Shown: piece after piece, positions 21,520 to 33,489 of the stretch
How the letters are laid out: the number at the start of each line of letters is the position of its first letter
Position numbering within the stretch: position 1 is the first letter of the stretch
From: Budorcas taxicolor
Taxonomy: Eukaryota > Chordata > Mammalia > Artiodactyla > Bovidae
Length of the DNA stretch: 64,000 nt
NCBI RefSeq assembly: GCF_023091745.1
Contig: NC_068922.1
Coordinates: 81,377,533 to 81,441,532 of the forward strand
Direction: 5' to 3'
Position numbers and translations under genes: made by a program
Notes under the pieces: model-generated
Told to the model about the DNA's origin: nothing
The model's database searches: none
What the model saw: the letters and a program-made list of their open reading frames with translations, nothing else

Positions 21520-21893
21520 AACTGAGGTTTCTTTCGGTCATACATTGCTCATAAGTAGTAAGAGATACACACATCCATTAGCAATTATTTTTGCCAGACT
21601 CTAGTATCTCACAGGGTCTAAAGTCAGGAACAAACAGTAAAGGAGAGAGAGAGAGAGAAGCAGGGAGAGTGAGCGTGCGCACCCGGCCCCTGGGCAGATG
21701 GCGGCCTCCTCTTCCAGCTTTGAGAGCAGAGCGGAAATGGCGCAGAGGACCAGCGCCAAGCACCAGGGGCCGCCATAAGCTCGGGCCTCAGGGAAACCAC
21801 TCTGCGTGAACACTGGATGTATCTTCCAGCTCCTGTTTATCCTTTTTCTGTGATCCTGGACTTCATAGTTGTGGTAAATATTATACTCAGAAG

Positions 21894-21921
21894 GGAAGAG
21901 GGAGGGAGGGAGAGGGAACGA
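21894..21921 (+). repeat. Purine-rich G-run tract
   Basis: AGGGAAGAGGGAGGGAGGG plus a further GAGAGGG meets the G-quadruplex pattern and is also a homopurine tract. Confidence 0.65.
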
Positions 21922-22429
21922 GGAAGTGACGGATGGACGTGTCAGGATGCCAAGCACGCACGTCAAGCAGTCCAAGTGTCAGAGGGAATGTGGATGACTT
22001 GCGGGGATGCCCCACGCCGGGAGAAGAGGATGCAGCTGACGAGAAAGGGGAGCCGAAGAGTCACAACAAGGGAGGGCTTCTCAAAGGCCAAGAACATCGC
22101 CTGACCTCTGAGCTTTTTGCCTCCCTTCCTTACTCTCTGGCCGGGAACCAAAGGACCTAGTGCTAAGTAAGAGCATTTTGGTCACAGAAAAAGTGTTTGA
22201 AAAAAACCTTTGCAGGGACAGACCTTTAAAAAGTGCCAATGCATTGCTCTGATAAAGGATCCATTCTTACACAAAGAGCCTGGGGTGAATTTCAGTGCAC
22301 CAAGGGTTACAGCAGACGCCAGCCATAAGCTCTGGTATCAGAGGATGGGTTCAGTGTTTTGATAACTTGTGAGACCTAGGGCTTCTTAGATAGGGCAACC
22401 GGTAACTACGAAGCTCTGCCCACCCCCCA

Positions 22430-22800
22430 AACTTGGGTGAGCACATATCCAGCCCCATCACTGGCAGCTTCTACTTCTCTTGCTAAAATGCTCACCTCTC
22501 AGGTGGGCACATGACCTAAGCTAGACTAACAAAAATAAATCTTACGATTTTTGCTGAACCTACTAGAGCAGAGCTGTGATCTTTGTGCTGGAGCAGGCAA
22601 GCCAGTGAGGGTGTGCATCTGGGACTGGTGGCCTTGGATGTCACATTTGCGAGCGCTTGCCTGAGAATCAGCACAGACAAGGCCCCAAGAGATCCGTGGT
22701 TGCATTTGGACACCTGGATCCAGCTGCCCCTGAAGCTGGCTTACCATTCCACAGCCAGAAGATCTTCTTTCTTGTTTTTCCACTTATGCCAGTTTTAAAT
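22430..22800 (+). mobile_element. Ancient LTR-like interspersed repeat
   Basis: GTGGGCACATGACCTAAGCTAG, then CTTGCCTGAGAATCAGCACAG and GGACACCTGGATCCAGCTGC, resemble an old mammalian repeat I recall but cannot name with certainty. Confidence 0.4.
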
Positions 22801-23624
22801 TAAGTACATACTCTGTGACTTGGAGAGAATTTCAGCGACTTAGTCAGTACCTATTTCGCTTGTTAATTAATAGCAATCAGTCTTCTCCTTGAGAAGCTGT
22901 CTCCAGGCTCTTCAGATATATCTAGGAGGCATTTAATATGAGATGAAGGAGAGGAAAGAAAATGAAATGCAAGAAAGTCGTAAGGAACTGGATAGATACA
23001 AAAAAAAAAAAAAACAAAACAAACCCATCAACACTTTTCTTTCTCAGTAAAAAGGAAGGAAGAAAATTTACGTGGGGAAAGATATTACAGTCACTTGAGA
23101 CCTTGGATAAGCATTAAAAAGCAAATAAATTATATTCTGAAACAGTAACTTACACATGCACAATCTTTGTGAACGACTAGGAAGAAAACTCACTGGAGTT
23201 CTAGGGTTTATAGTCTTGCAAAGAGAGGGATGACCTCCATGCCTTCCTCACATTATTATGGAAAGAATAAAAAGTTCCTTCTGGGTGACCGGAACGAAGC
23301 TTTTCATTCCTATGAAAACCTTGGGAGAAGTCCATCTGGAATCTGGTTTCAATAAGAAGTTTTCTCACAAAGCAGACAGACGACATACCAAAGAGGTTTT
23401 ACCTCCCCTGTAATAAATGTTTAAGAGTTTAAGGAAAACAAAAAGAAATCATGTAAGAATGCAAATGGTGGCTCCCAACTATTTAGGAGAGTTGAAAATG
23501 TTGATCTCCTTACTGCAGAAAAGACATTTTGTATCGTGTCCGTGTGTGTATGTGTGTGTGTGTGTCTTACTTAAGAAAGTCATTTTATCTAGACACGTGA
23601 TGCAGAACTTACTTCCCATGGCAC
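22801..23624. other. AT-rich intron 3 sequence
   Basis: It contains an A-run at 22999-23014 and a GT array at 23541-23565; otherwise nothing supported. Confidence 0.35.
23541..23565. repeat. (GT)n microsatellite
   Basis: CGTGTGTGTATGTGTGTGTG plus further GT units. Confidence 0.88.
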
Positions 23625-23865
23625 CTTAGTGTCACTGGAAAGTACTTAGATTGTGGATCAGAGGAACCTGGGTTTAACTCTAAAAATGAAATATGTGACC
23701 TGGACAAGTTCCTTTATGTTTCCTCAATTTTCTTAAAAAGAAAAAATGGACAGGAAAATAATTGTCTTCTTCAAAAGGTAATTGTGAGGACTAAGCAAAA
23801 TGCTTCCTACAAGGTACTTAACACAGGTGGGTATTTAATAAACATTAGTTGTTTTATTACATTTA
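23625..23865 (+). mobile_element. MIR relic, near full length
   Basis: The body runs from GATTGTGGATCAGAGGAACC through GTGACCTGGACAAGTTCCTT to AGGTACTTAACACAGGTGGG, with the AATAAACATTAGTTG 3' end. Confidence 0.75.
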
Positions 23866-23985
23866 TATGTTATTCATCTAATGACCATGTCATTTCCTAA
23901 ACAGAAGCCTAAGGAAGGGAATTATCCCAATGATTTAGCCTGCACACTTGGGGGGTCTGGAAAGACTTTAAGATATTAATGATCT

Positions 23986-24288
23986 GGGCTTCCCTGGTGG
24001 CTGAGGGGTGAAGAATCCGCCTACCAGTGCAGGAGACGTGGGTTCGGTCCCTGACCCAGGAAGACCCCACACGCTGAGCAGCGACGAGGCCCACGTGTCA
24101 CGACTGTTGAGCCTGTGCTCTGGAGCCCGGGAGCCACGGGCACTGAAGCCTGGGTGCTCTCCAGCCCCGGCGCCACAACAGGAGGGGCCGCGGCACTGGG
24201 GGCCCACAGCGCCCGGCTGCAGGCAGCCCCGTGGGCGTCAGCCAGAGCAAAGCCCGAGCAGAGGCGAAGACCCTGCACAGCCCAAACC
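23986..24288 (+). mobile_element. CHR-2-type SINE, full length
   Basis: The head GGGCTTCCCTGGTGGCTGAG is intact. The GC-rich body includes GCCTGTGCTCTGGAGCCCGG and ends GAAGACCCTGCACAGCCC. The overlapping open frames are SINE shadows. Confidence 0.87.
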
Positions 24289-24549
24289 GACGCATGCAGT
24301 TTAAAGGGCAACCGTACGAGCCCACGGAGCTGCAGAAATCTGAGAACCTGGGCCGTGGGAGGCTCGAGGATGCTTTTCCCAAGCACCAAGTATTCTTAGT
24401 CAAGACAAACTGCTTCATCAGCAACCTGTTACCTATCTAACACACACACACATACAAGGTCATATGACACTATTCAGAATTTCTGAGTAACGGCTACCTT
24501 TCATTTGCTTTTTTCATGAGCCAAAGCTACAATCTTCACTTGATACAAC

Positions 24550-24710
24550 GGTAAACACTATAGCTGATATTCACTGAATGCTTCCTGCATGTCAGGCGGT
24601 AAAGTAAATGCTGAATGTAACAAGAAATGTTTTGTTTCTGTATTACAGCAATCCATGCCAGGTACCAAGGTCCCTCCCATTTACAGGCGTAGAAACTGCA
24701 GCTCTAAGAA
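24550..24710 (-). mobile_element. MIR relic
   Basis: TTCACTGAATGCTTCCTGCATGTC and TTTACAGGCGTAGAAACTGCAG are antisense MIR landmarks. Confidence 0.65.
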
Positions 24711-24727
24711 TAGACCCGCTTTTTAAA

Positions 24728-24852
24728 AACCATTTGGCTACACCAGGTCTTAGTTGGGGCGAGTGGGGCTGGTTCCCTGACCAGGGGTTGAACCCCAGGG
24801 CCCCCGCATTGGGAGCCCGAGTTCTCAGCCACGGGGCCACCAGGGAAGTCCC
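24728..24852 (-). mobile_element. CHR-2-type SINE, truncated
   Basis: The antisense head part runs from GGCTACACCAGGTCTTAGTT to CCACCAGGGAAGTCCC. Confidence 0.82.
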
Positions 24853-25742
24853 TAGAATTCTTTTCTCTCAAGAGCTCAACATCCAAGCGCTTCTAGGGCT
24901 GAAGGTTAAAGAGGGAGCTAGAAACTGCTGTCATGATTTTGTTCATGAACGAAGCGTCTGCTTACGACTCCCCACTCACGCACTCTCATATGCGTCACTG
25001 TGGGGACCAGTCAGGACAAAAGCGAAGAGGAAACACGACGCACACTAACCGCAAAGGGAAATTGCAAATGATGGCGGAGTTCACAGAGCCGTGTAAAGAT
25101 CACACACATGGTTATTGCTGGATGAGGACCCGAGGGAGTTAGAACAGCTCACCAAAGGAGAAGGAAAAGGAGATGATGGCACACTAAGTCTTCAAAGCAG
25201 AACTCTGGTGGAATATCAAAGGATTACCACGGGCCCTGGGGCAGACGGATGAAGACCTCAGTTTTGCAAAAATGACCCCTCCGCGGTCAGGCTGCAGGAG
25301 TCAAATGACACTTCAAACAACCAAGGCTTTATGTGTCGTGTAAATGCGTTTGTTGTTTTAAAGATCTTGAAATAAGGATTCACGGGTCAGCTGCTTGGGG
25401 CTTGAAAGAAGATGTTAGATTTGAAACCTTCACCGAATGATCGGAATTCATGCTTCCCATCTCCGTATTAACAGGGCAGGATGTCCACTCCAAGAGAGTC
25501 TAGCAAAAGTGAAAGACAGGAATAGGTTTAGGGGGCAGGAGGGAAGAATCCTCAACTGTCAGCTCAATACGACGTGTCTGAACATTTGGTGACAAAAATG
25601 CTGGGTTCAGACGTTATGTGGGCAAAAGGTGACTTACCCCACACTCTCTCTTGAAAGCATCCTCTGAAGTCAGCAGTCACTGTTAGTCACTGTGGGGGCC
25701 AGACTGCACCAGCGACTCTCAGAACTCCCCCCGCCCATTCTT
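24853..25742. other. Unassigned intron 3 sequence
   Basis: About 0.9 kb without recognised repeats or exons. Confidence 0.35.
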
Positions 25743-25992
25743 TCATTTTTGGCTGTTGGGTCTCCATCGCTGTGTGGGCTTTTCTGCAGTTGTGCTGAGC
25801 GGGGGCGACTCCCTACTTGCAGCACCCGAGCGTCCCTTGTTGCAGAGCCTGGGCTCCAGAGCACGGGCTCAGCAGTTGTGGGGCACGGGCTTAGTCGTCC
25901 CGAGGTATGTGGGATATTCCTGGATCGCGGATCCAACTCGTGTCTCCTGCACTGGCAGGCGGATTCTTCACCCCTGTGCCGCCAGGGAAGCC
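25743..25992 (-). mobile_element. CHR-2-type SINE
   Basis: TCATTTTTGGCTGTTGGGTC to CCGCCAGGGAAGCC, nearly full length, antisense. Confidence 0.85.
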
Positions 25993-26404
25993 TCCCTGCC
26001 CCTTTGCAAGCATCTCCTGTCAGTCACGAGCTTATAAAAGTCTGGAACACGCAAAGATTACCTACTGCAGAACCAGTCTTTGCCCCAATATGAACAAATA
26101 CTGCCACTCAAAGACAGATGTTTTATTCTTTCTCAATTTACTAGTAACACGCATTTAACACGTGCTTACCTCCCATATGATTAATCTCTCAATGCTTCCT
26201 TTTCCCTGCCTCTCTCCCTCACCTTCACTGCAGTATAACGAATCTCTGCAGCTTGGTGTAGTTTATCAGACTTCGTTCATGCTCAGACAAATACATACAA
26301 GCATCCCAGATACAAGTACTAGGAGGCTGTATTTGTCCTTGTTGATTTTTACAAAAATAGATATCAGATATTAGATATCATTTTTGATTGCTTTTATGTA
26401 TCAT
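25993..26404. other. Unassigned intron 3 sequence
   Basis: AT-rich; no supported feature. Confidence 0.3.
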
Positions 26405-26726
26405 TGTTATGGATTGAATGTTTGTGTCCCCCACAGTTCATATGCTGAAATCCTAACTTCCACTGTGATGGTATTAGGAGGTGGAGCTTTTGGGAGGGGA
26501 TTAGGTTATGAGGATGGAGCCCTCATCAACAGGATTAGTGTCCTTATATAAGAGGTCCCGCCTCCACCATGTGAGAATACAGTGAAGGGATGACTAACTG
26601 TGAACCAGGACCTTGTCCCTCCCCAGGCAAGGAATCCGCTGGCACCTTCAGCTTGGACTTCTCAGCCTCTAGAACTATGAGAAATAAATGGCTACTGTTT
26701 AAGCCTCCAGGTCTCTGGTATCTTTG
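26405..26726 (+). mobile_element. MLT1/MST-like LTR, main part
   Basis: TGTTATGGATTGAATGTTTG starts the LTR. TGATGGTATTAGGAGGTGGA, TGAGGATGGAGCCCTCATC and AGAACTATGAGAAATAAATG follow in the order of a MaLR-type LTR. The last stretch is displaced to 27941 by a Bov-B insertion. It is a non-coding relic. Confidence 0.75.
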
Positions 26727-27940
26727 TTCAGTTTAGTTCGGTCACTCAGTCATGTCGGACTCTTTGTGACCCCATGAATCGCAGCATGCCAGGCCTCCCT
26801 GTCCATCACCAACTCCTGGAGTTCACTCAGATTCACGTCCATCGAGTCAGTGATGCCATCCAGCCATCTCATCCTCTGTCGTCCCCTTCTCCTCCTGCCC
26901 CCAATCCCTCCCAGCATCAAAGTCTTTTCCAATGAGTCAACTCTTCACATGAAGAGGCCAAAGTACTGGAGTTTCAGCTTTAGCATCATTCCTTCCAAAG
27001 AAATCCCAGGGTTGATCTCCTTCAGAACGGACTGGTTGGATCTCCTTGCAGTCCAAGGGACTCTCAAGACTCTTCTCCAACACCACAGTTCAAAAGCATC
27101 AATTCTTTGGCACTCAGCCTTCTTCACAGTCCAACTCTCACATCCATACATGACCACAGGAAAAACCATAGCCTTGACTAGACAGACCTTAGTCGGCAAA
27201 GTAATGTCTCTGCTTTTGAATATGCTATCTAGGTTGGTCATAACTTTCCTTTCAAGGAGTAAGCATCTTTTAATTTCATGGCTGCAGTCACCATCTGCAG
27301 TGATTTTGGAGCCCAAAAAATAAAGTCTGACACTGTTTCCCCATCTATTTCTCATGAAGTGATGGGACCGGATGCCATGATCTTCGTTTTCTGAATGTTG
27401 AGCTTTAAGCCAACTTTTTCACTCTCCTCTTTCACTTTCATCAAGAGGCTTTTTAGCTCCTCTTCACTTTCTGCCATAAGGGTGGTGTCATCTGCATAAC
27501 TCAGGTGATTGATATTTCTCCCGGCAATCTTGATTCCAGCTTGTGTTTCTTCCAGTCCAGCATTTCTCATGATGTACTCTGCATAAAAGTTAAATAAGCA
27601 GGGTGACAATATACAGCCTTGATGCACTCCTTTTCCTATTTGGAACCAGTCTGTTGTTCCATGTCCAGTTCTAACTGTTGCTTCCCAACCTGCATACAGA
27701 TTTCTCAAGAGGCAGGTCAGATGGTCTGGTATTCCCATCTTTCAGAATTTTCCACAGTTTATTGTGATCCATACAGTCAGAGGCTTTGGCATAGTCAATA
27801 CAGCAGAAGTAGATGTTTTTCTGGAACTCTCTTGCTTTCTCCATGATCCAGCGGATGCTGGGAATTTGATCTCTGGTACCTCTGCCTTTTCTAAAACCAG
27901 CTTGAACATCAGGAAGTTCACGGTTCACGTATTGCTTAAG
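26727..27940 (-). mobile_element. Bov-B LINE, reverse-transcriptase half
   Basis: About 1.2 kb on the minus strand, 5' truncated in the reverse transcriptase. It keeps the palm motif LSYADDTTLM (codons near 27505) and the GVHQGCILSPCLFNFYAEYI block, and the YGCESWTVKKAE region downstream. It is inactive: frameshifts break the segment around 27730-27745, a Trp codon has become TGA at about 27353, and a short deletion follows. It keeps five A residues at the position where the larger copy at 56682 has four. Confidence 0.93.
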
Positions 27941-27962
27941 CTACCCGAATGGACTGAGATAA
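27941..27962 (+). mobile_element. MLT1/MST-like LTR, 3' end after Bov-B
   Basis: CTACCCGAATGGACTGAGATA matches the terminal part expected after 26726, so the Bov-B landed near the end of the LTR. Confidence 0.65.
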
Positions 27963-27984
27963 CCTCAGTTCTCCCCTTCCTCAA

Positions 27985-28335
27985 TCAATACATCCCAAAT
28001 CTATCTTATCTTTTAAAAATAGCTGTAAAATGTTTCTTAATGTGAATATACCAAAGGAGATTTATGTCACTGGCTGATCAATGAACATTCTGATAGTTTC
28101 CAAATAATTTTTTTCCCATGTTCATTACAAACAATGCTGGGGAAACTTCTATGATCAAAAGTCCTAGGCTAGTGCTTTATTTCTATAGAATAGAGTTACA
28201 CATGTAGAATCGCTGCACCCAAATTAATGTGCATTTACTTTAAAAAAATAGACAATGCCAGATTAATTCCCGAAAAGAGGCTCCAGAGACTCACATTTCC
28301 GACAGCAATATGGTAAGCGTCTCTCACCCCCAAGG
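27985..28335 (-). mobile_element. Old L1 (L1ME-type) fragment
   Basis: Antisense landmarks are CATTACAAACAATGCTGGGG, GTAGAATCGCTGCACCC and CCGACAGCAATATGGTAAGC. Confidence 0.6.
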
Positions 28336-28642
28336 GTGGCAGGGAAGAGAGGCAGCAGGAATGCTGAGCACGCACACAGTCTTAAACACCTTTAAATGCT
28401 CAGAGAAAGACGCTCACCAGCGAAAATCATGCTGCACTCTCCTAATGCTCTCAGCTATCAGGACATGAGCGCCGAACCTTGGAGATGGCAGGCGGGAGCA
28501 GGCTGAATTCAGCCTGCACGGAACACTGCTGAACAGTGGCAAGTGCTACTGTGGGGCTGAGAAGAGCTAGCCAGAAAGTGATGTGAGACAGGGGCTCCGA
28601 GGAAAAGGACGGGGAGAAGAGCCAAATCAGGAAGACCTTACA

Positions 28643-28920
28643 GGGACTTCTCCGGTGGCCCAGCGGTAAAGAATCCACGTTGCAATGCACAGGCCATGGG
28701 TTCGATCCTTGGTTGGGGAGCTAAGATCCCACATAGCGTGGAGCCACTGAGCACACATGCCACGACCGCTGAGCCCGTCTCCTGCAACCACGGAACCCGA
28801 GCGCCCTAACTAGAGGGTCCGGGGGCTGCATGGAAAGATCCCACATGATGCAACGAAGATCCCCTGTGCCACAGTTAGGATCCAACACAGCCAAGGAAGT
28901 GAATGAAGTCTTTAAAAAAG
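28643..28920 (+). mobile_element. CHR-2-type SINE, full length
   Basis: GGGACTTCTCCGGTGGCCCA to CAACACAGCCAAGGAAG; an A-rich end merges into an L1. Confidence 0.85.
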
Positions 28921-28924
28921 AAGG

Positions 28925-29396
28925 CGTATTCTCCAGAGTGGGAGATGCAAATGATCAATGCACACAGCAGAGGATGTTCAATATCCTCAGTCATCGGGGA
29001 AAGGCAATCAAAACCACCACGTGTTACCACCTCACACCCACCAAGATAACCATAATCAAAAAGACACTGCAACCTAGATGAACCCTGAAAACGTTACGCT
29101 CAGTGAAAGGGCCCAGATACAAAACGCCTCCTATGGTACCACTCTCTGTATATAAACTGTCCAGGGTAGGCAAATCCAGAGGCAGGAAGCACATTCGCGG
29201 TTGCCACGGTCGGGGAGGGGAACTAGAGATTAAGTGCTCAAGGGATTTGTTTGATGAAATTTCTTTGATGAAATGTGGAATCAGACAGTGGAAACGGCTG
29301 TACTACCTTGTGGATATAATAAAGAGGACTACGTGGCGTAATACACTTGAAAAGGGTGAATTACATGGTATCTGAGTTACAGCTCGGTTTTGAAAA
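28925..29396 (+). mobile_element. L1 (L1M-type) 3' end
   Basis: GGGGAAAGGCAATCAAAACC, AGGTAGGCAAATCC-like sequence near 29168, AATCAGACAGTGGAAACGG and AAAAGGGTGAATTACATGG are in L1 3' UTR order. It abuts the CpG island region. Confidence 0.8.
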
Positions 29397-29589
29397 TGAA
29401 GACCCTGCTAACAAACACCAGCGCAGCTCCGGGGCGGGGCGGGAACGCTGAGCATGAACAGAGGATTCACAGCCACAGGGCAGGTGACTTTCGAGCCAAC
29501 GAGAAGGAACGGGTGGGAGACGCGTATCACACGGAAATTCCCCAGAAATTCTGACGAGGAAAAGCGCTAAGAGGCGGAGAAGCATGAGA

Positions 29590-30235
29590 TTCCACAGAGC
29601 ATGTGCCTGCTGCAAGGAGGGGCACGGAGGTGGGCCCTGGCGGCCCGTTTCCAGAACCGTCTGTACCCGCTGGAAGCAGCGCGCTGATGCCGCGGGGTCT
29701 GTGTGGGTGGCGTGTCCAGCGGGGCTGCAGGGGGCAGCGCTGAGGGTCAGGAGACTGTCTACCGAGGGAGGCGCATCGAGAGAGAGCGGAAGGGCAGAGA
29801 GGGCGGCGCCCAGGACAGGCGCCAGAGCCCGGGTAAACGCGCTGCTCTCTGCGGTTCAGCTGCGTCCTCGGGAGTCCGCGCCGGCGGACAGGAGCCCGGG
29901 GCAGGGGCCGGCCCGCGCATCCTCTTCGCCCAGAGCGGTCCCCGACCGCCCAGAGCCCCCGCAACTATCGTGGGCTCGTGCCCTCCTGCTGGCCCGTGAG
30001 GTTTAAGCGGACGCCTGCTTGGGGCATGGGCTTCCGGCGAGGACCCTCGTTTCGTCCCCAGTAAAGGGAGAAAAAACAGCGGGGCACCGTGGCCTTTCCT
30101 GCTTTGGGGTCCCACCGCCCGAGCACGGGACGCGTGGGTAGGGGCCAGCTTGCAGCCGCAGCGCCTATTTAGCACGCGCACTGATAACCTGACAATGCTG
30201 GCGAGCCGCCGCGCCGCACTTGGAAGGGCTGACCC
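29590..30235. promoter_or_regulatory. Intronic CpG island inside BCAS1 intron 3
   Basis: The block is dense in CpG and GC with no recognisable SINE, LINE or LTR content. It begins just after an old L1 3' end and a GGGGCGGGGCGGG run at about 29428-29440. Several GC boxes and the string GCCGCCGCGCCGC near 30210 are visible. Possible plus-strand donors include CCCGG followed by GTAAAC near 29834. Open frames on both strands match nothing I recognise and look like composition effects. An alternative promoter, enhancer or antisense noncoding RNA start is possible; the role is inferred only from composition. Confidence 0.55.
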
Positions 30236-31139
30236 CCCGACTCCTTTTCATAACTAAAAGTGCCCTTCACCGAGGGCTGCATTACTTGCAGAGGATCCAT
30301 CAGGGTCTAGGACTTGCTCTTTAGCTGCTTCTCTTGCTCCTCCACTGCCGCTGGTCTGAGGTGTCACGGTTCACTAACCTATCAGTCCTCTGCAAGCGTT
30401 CTGTGTATCTCAGAGCCTGGGCTAAACTCTAGGGTTATTGCAACAACAAACGAAATGTTCTGTTCTCGGGAACTTTTATCCAAGTAGGGGAAACAGATTT
30501 AAAAAGCCAGCCAACTGGGGGAAGACCGTGAGTGCGCTGCGCACAGACCTATTTACTCCCTTCCCAACCAGTGACGCTGGTCCCAGGTTTGTCCTTCTAC
30601 CAGGTGGCTGAGTTTTGGCGTTGGCTCTCCCAGCACACTTTGCCCAGGCATCCTGACTGGCTTCTCTTCTCACTCGTTATGGCACAGCATTGGCAGGCGG
30701 ACCGTTTATGCAAGTCAGGATTTTTCAGTCCAAAAATTATTCCACTTACTTCTTTAAAAAAAATCAAAATTAGGCAATTTTTCTTTTTAGGAAAAAATTG
30801 ACTACAAACAAAAATGAAACACTATTTTTTTTTTTTAGAAACTTCTTATATAGGTGAAACAGAGATGGTCTTCTGTTTCTGAAAAATGACGTTTTCTGAC
30901 AAATCATGCCTTAGTCTCTGCCATTCGTTAGCAGCGAGAACAGCTTTCTTAAAAGGGTGAACTATTGTGATACATTTGATTGAGAGAAATCAAAAAAGGA
31001 GGAAAACGAGGTACTTTCATTTCCCTAAAATCTGGTGAGGTTTTAGGTACATGCACAGGTGGAAAGTTTGGTCAGGGGATACAGCAGGGGAGAGGCCAGT
31101 GATAAAGGACATTCTGGCTGTGTTTTTTCCGTGTCGTGT
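30236..31139. other. Intron 3 sequence downstream of the CpG island
   Basis: No repeat or exon recognised; short A- and T-runs at 30750-30840. Confidence 0.35.
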
Positions 31140-31262
31140 TTATTTCTTCACTTATCCTGTGCCAGTCACTCTATACAGCTCATGTTATTATTATTTCCAC
31201 TTTTCGGGAGAGTCTCTGAGAATACACATTTCTCACCAAGGTTACATAGCTACAGAGGGACA
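31140..31262 (-). mobile_element. MIR relic
   Basis: CCTGTGCCAGTCACTCTATACAG and AAGGTTACATAGCTACAGAGG are antisense MIR segments. Confidence 0.6.
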
Positions 31263-31267
31263 GAGCT

Positions 31268-31492
31268 GGGCTTCCCAGGAGGCACTAGCGATAAAGGATG
31301 TGCCTGCAAATACAGGAGACGCAAGAGATGCAGGTTCGATCCCTGGGTCAGGAAGATCCCTTGGAGGAGGGCCCAGCAACCCACTCCAGTATCCTTGCCT
31401 GGAGAATGCCACGCACAGAGGAGCCTGGCGGGCCATGGTCCACGGGGTCACAGAGAGTCAGACCAGACGGAAGCGACTTAGCGCACACGCGT
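31268..31492 (+). mobile_element. Bov-tA SINE
   Basis: GGGCTTCCCAGGAGGCACTA starts a full-length copy ending GACGGAAGCGACTTAGCGC. Confidence 0.88.
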
Positions 31493-31539
31493 GACAGAGT
31501 CAGCGCGTGGTCTGTGAGCCTCCGAGTCTTCAGAGCACT

Positions 31540-31610
31540 CGTGTTAGTTTCTTGCTGCTGCTGTAACAAACTACCCCCATTTTTGTGCCTTAAAACAACA
31601 CGTGTCTTAT
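31540..31610 (+). mobile_element. Ancient interspersed repeat fragment
   Basis: TTAGTTTCTTGCTGCTGCTG followed by TAACAAACTACC and CCTTAAAACAACACG matches a widespread mammalian repeat that I cannot name confidently. Confidence 0.4.
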
Positions 31611-31998
31611 ATCACAACCGCCAGCGCCATGACAGCTGACAGTTGCCATGGCAACAGCTGAGAGCCTGTCTACAAGGACTGAAAAGGGGTGCTCTCCCAG
31701 CCCTGGGCATATTATACCCCGTGCTCGGGTAAGTCATGAATACTCCTCCCTCTCTTCACTCAGCCCCCTCCCTTTGGCCTTGACTTTCCGTATATACATT
31801 GTGTCCCAGGCCAAGTCAGGGTGAGAAGTTGATTTTCGAACTGAGTCCCCGCTTTTCCATTCTTTGGCCATTGAGTAAAGCTTGTGCTGATTTAGGCTCA
31901 GCATCAGTTTCTTTTCTGATCGTGTGAATCTGAATGAAAAAAGAAGCTTCCCCACCGAGGAAGAGGGCTTCAGTCTGGCTAGGACCTAAGTCGACATG

Positions 31999-32464
31999 CT
32001 GCTGTTCAGTTGCTAAGTCGTGTCTGACTTTTTGTAACCCCAAGAACCGCAGGCTCCTCTGTTCTTCACCATCTTCCAGAGTTTGCTCCAATTCATGTCC
32101 ATCGAGTTAGTGATGTCATCCAACCATCTCATCCTCTGTCGTCCCCTTCTCCTCCTGCCTTCAATCTTTCCCAGTATCGGGGTCTTTTCAAATGAGTCAG
32201 TTCTTTGCATCAGGTGGCCAAAGTATTGGAGTTTCAGCTTCAGCATCAGTCCTTCCAATGAATATTCAGGACTGATTTCCTTTAGGATGGACTGGTTGGA
32301 TCTCCTTGCAGTCCAAGGGACTCTCAAGAGTCTTCTCCAACACCACAGTTCAAAAACAGCAATTCTTCAGCACTCAGCCTTCTTTATGGTTCAACTCTCA
32401 CATCCGTACGTGACTACTGGAAAAACCATAGCCTTGACTAGATGGACCTTTGTCCACAAAATGA
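31999..32464 (-). mobile_element. Bov-B LINE 3' end
   Basis: The reverse complement codes for VPWTARRSNQSILKEISPEY and FGHLMQRTDSFEKTP. The long plus-strand open frame across 32083-32784 is its antisense shadow. Confidence 0.88.
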
Positions 32465-33489
32465 CGACTATACATCTCTTTGCCTACAACCAATTTGGTA
32501 ATAACCCTCTTAAAAGGACCCTGTGGTTATATTGGGTCTACCTGAATAATCCAGGCTCAGCTCCCTACCTCAAGATCCTTAATTTAATCACATCACAAAA
32601 CCTGCTTTTGACATGGAAAGTGACATATTCCCAGGCCCTGGGGATTCGAATGAGGACATCTGGCCTCCTGTTCTGGCATGACGGTTTTCTGGTCGGGGGT
32701 GGTTCATTCCTGTCTCTGCACAGGGGTGTAGCATTGTGTGAGTCTGCTCTAACTGATGCAACCACTCTACTGACGGACATGTAGCTCTTTGGGAAGTACT
32801 TCCCCAGAGCTACTCTGGAATCCAAATTAACATGTATCAGAAAAAGAAAGGGAAGAACTGAAGAAACGAATTTAAACAACCACGTTTTGACAGAGGAAAC
32901 GCATTAGCCTCTGACCCAAAGGTGCAAGAAACGGGGCTGTGCACAGCAGTAGGTCACGTGGCACGTGGCTTTGGCACCATTACCAGCTTCCCTGAAACAA
33001 GACTTTCAAATAGCATCTGAAATTGGCAACTGAAGGTAGAGATATAATATGGAAATAAACATCAGACATTTTTATTTTCTGAGATGCTGTTATTGAAGAT
33101 GAAGTATAATGCCAAGCTTTGTGGAGAAACCCTCACCTGCATGAGTTGTACCACGTGATGCTGGTTTGATATTAAGATCCCTAGTCTCTTACCCTCACCA
33201 AGAAAAAATACTATGCGAGATGAATTTATTTCTACAAGGAAATAGAATGTGATTTCATGGATCGATTGTAAAGAAGGGCTGTGCCTGATTGATCTCTCCC
33301 ACAGTGTGTCCAGAAGACAAAAAATAAAACACTGAAAAAGTATAAGGGATGCAGGGAGAAAAGAAGTTTCGAGGTTATATTTTAGATTTGCAAAGGCTAT
33401 CTAGATGGAGCTAGTACAGTAACTTCATACCCGAATGATGGCCTTTATCAACATTAAATCCAAAACAGAAAAATAAACTCTCCTCACAT
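32465..33489. other. Unassigned intron 3 sequence
   Basis: About 1 kb, unique-looking, no supported feature. Confidence 0.35.

Noticed and set aside
29584..30181. Protein gene in the intronic CpG island
   Set aside because: Frames are open on both strands because of GC content; no conserved motif, clear start or splice context.
32083..32784. Plus-strand 233-codon open frame
   Set aside because: Its first half is the antisense of a Bov-B 3' end and the remainder has no recognisable protein features.
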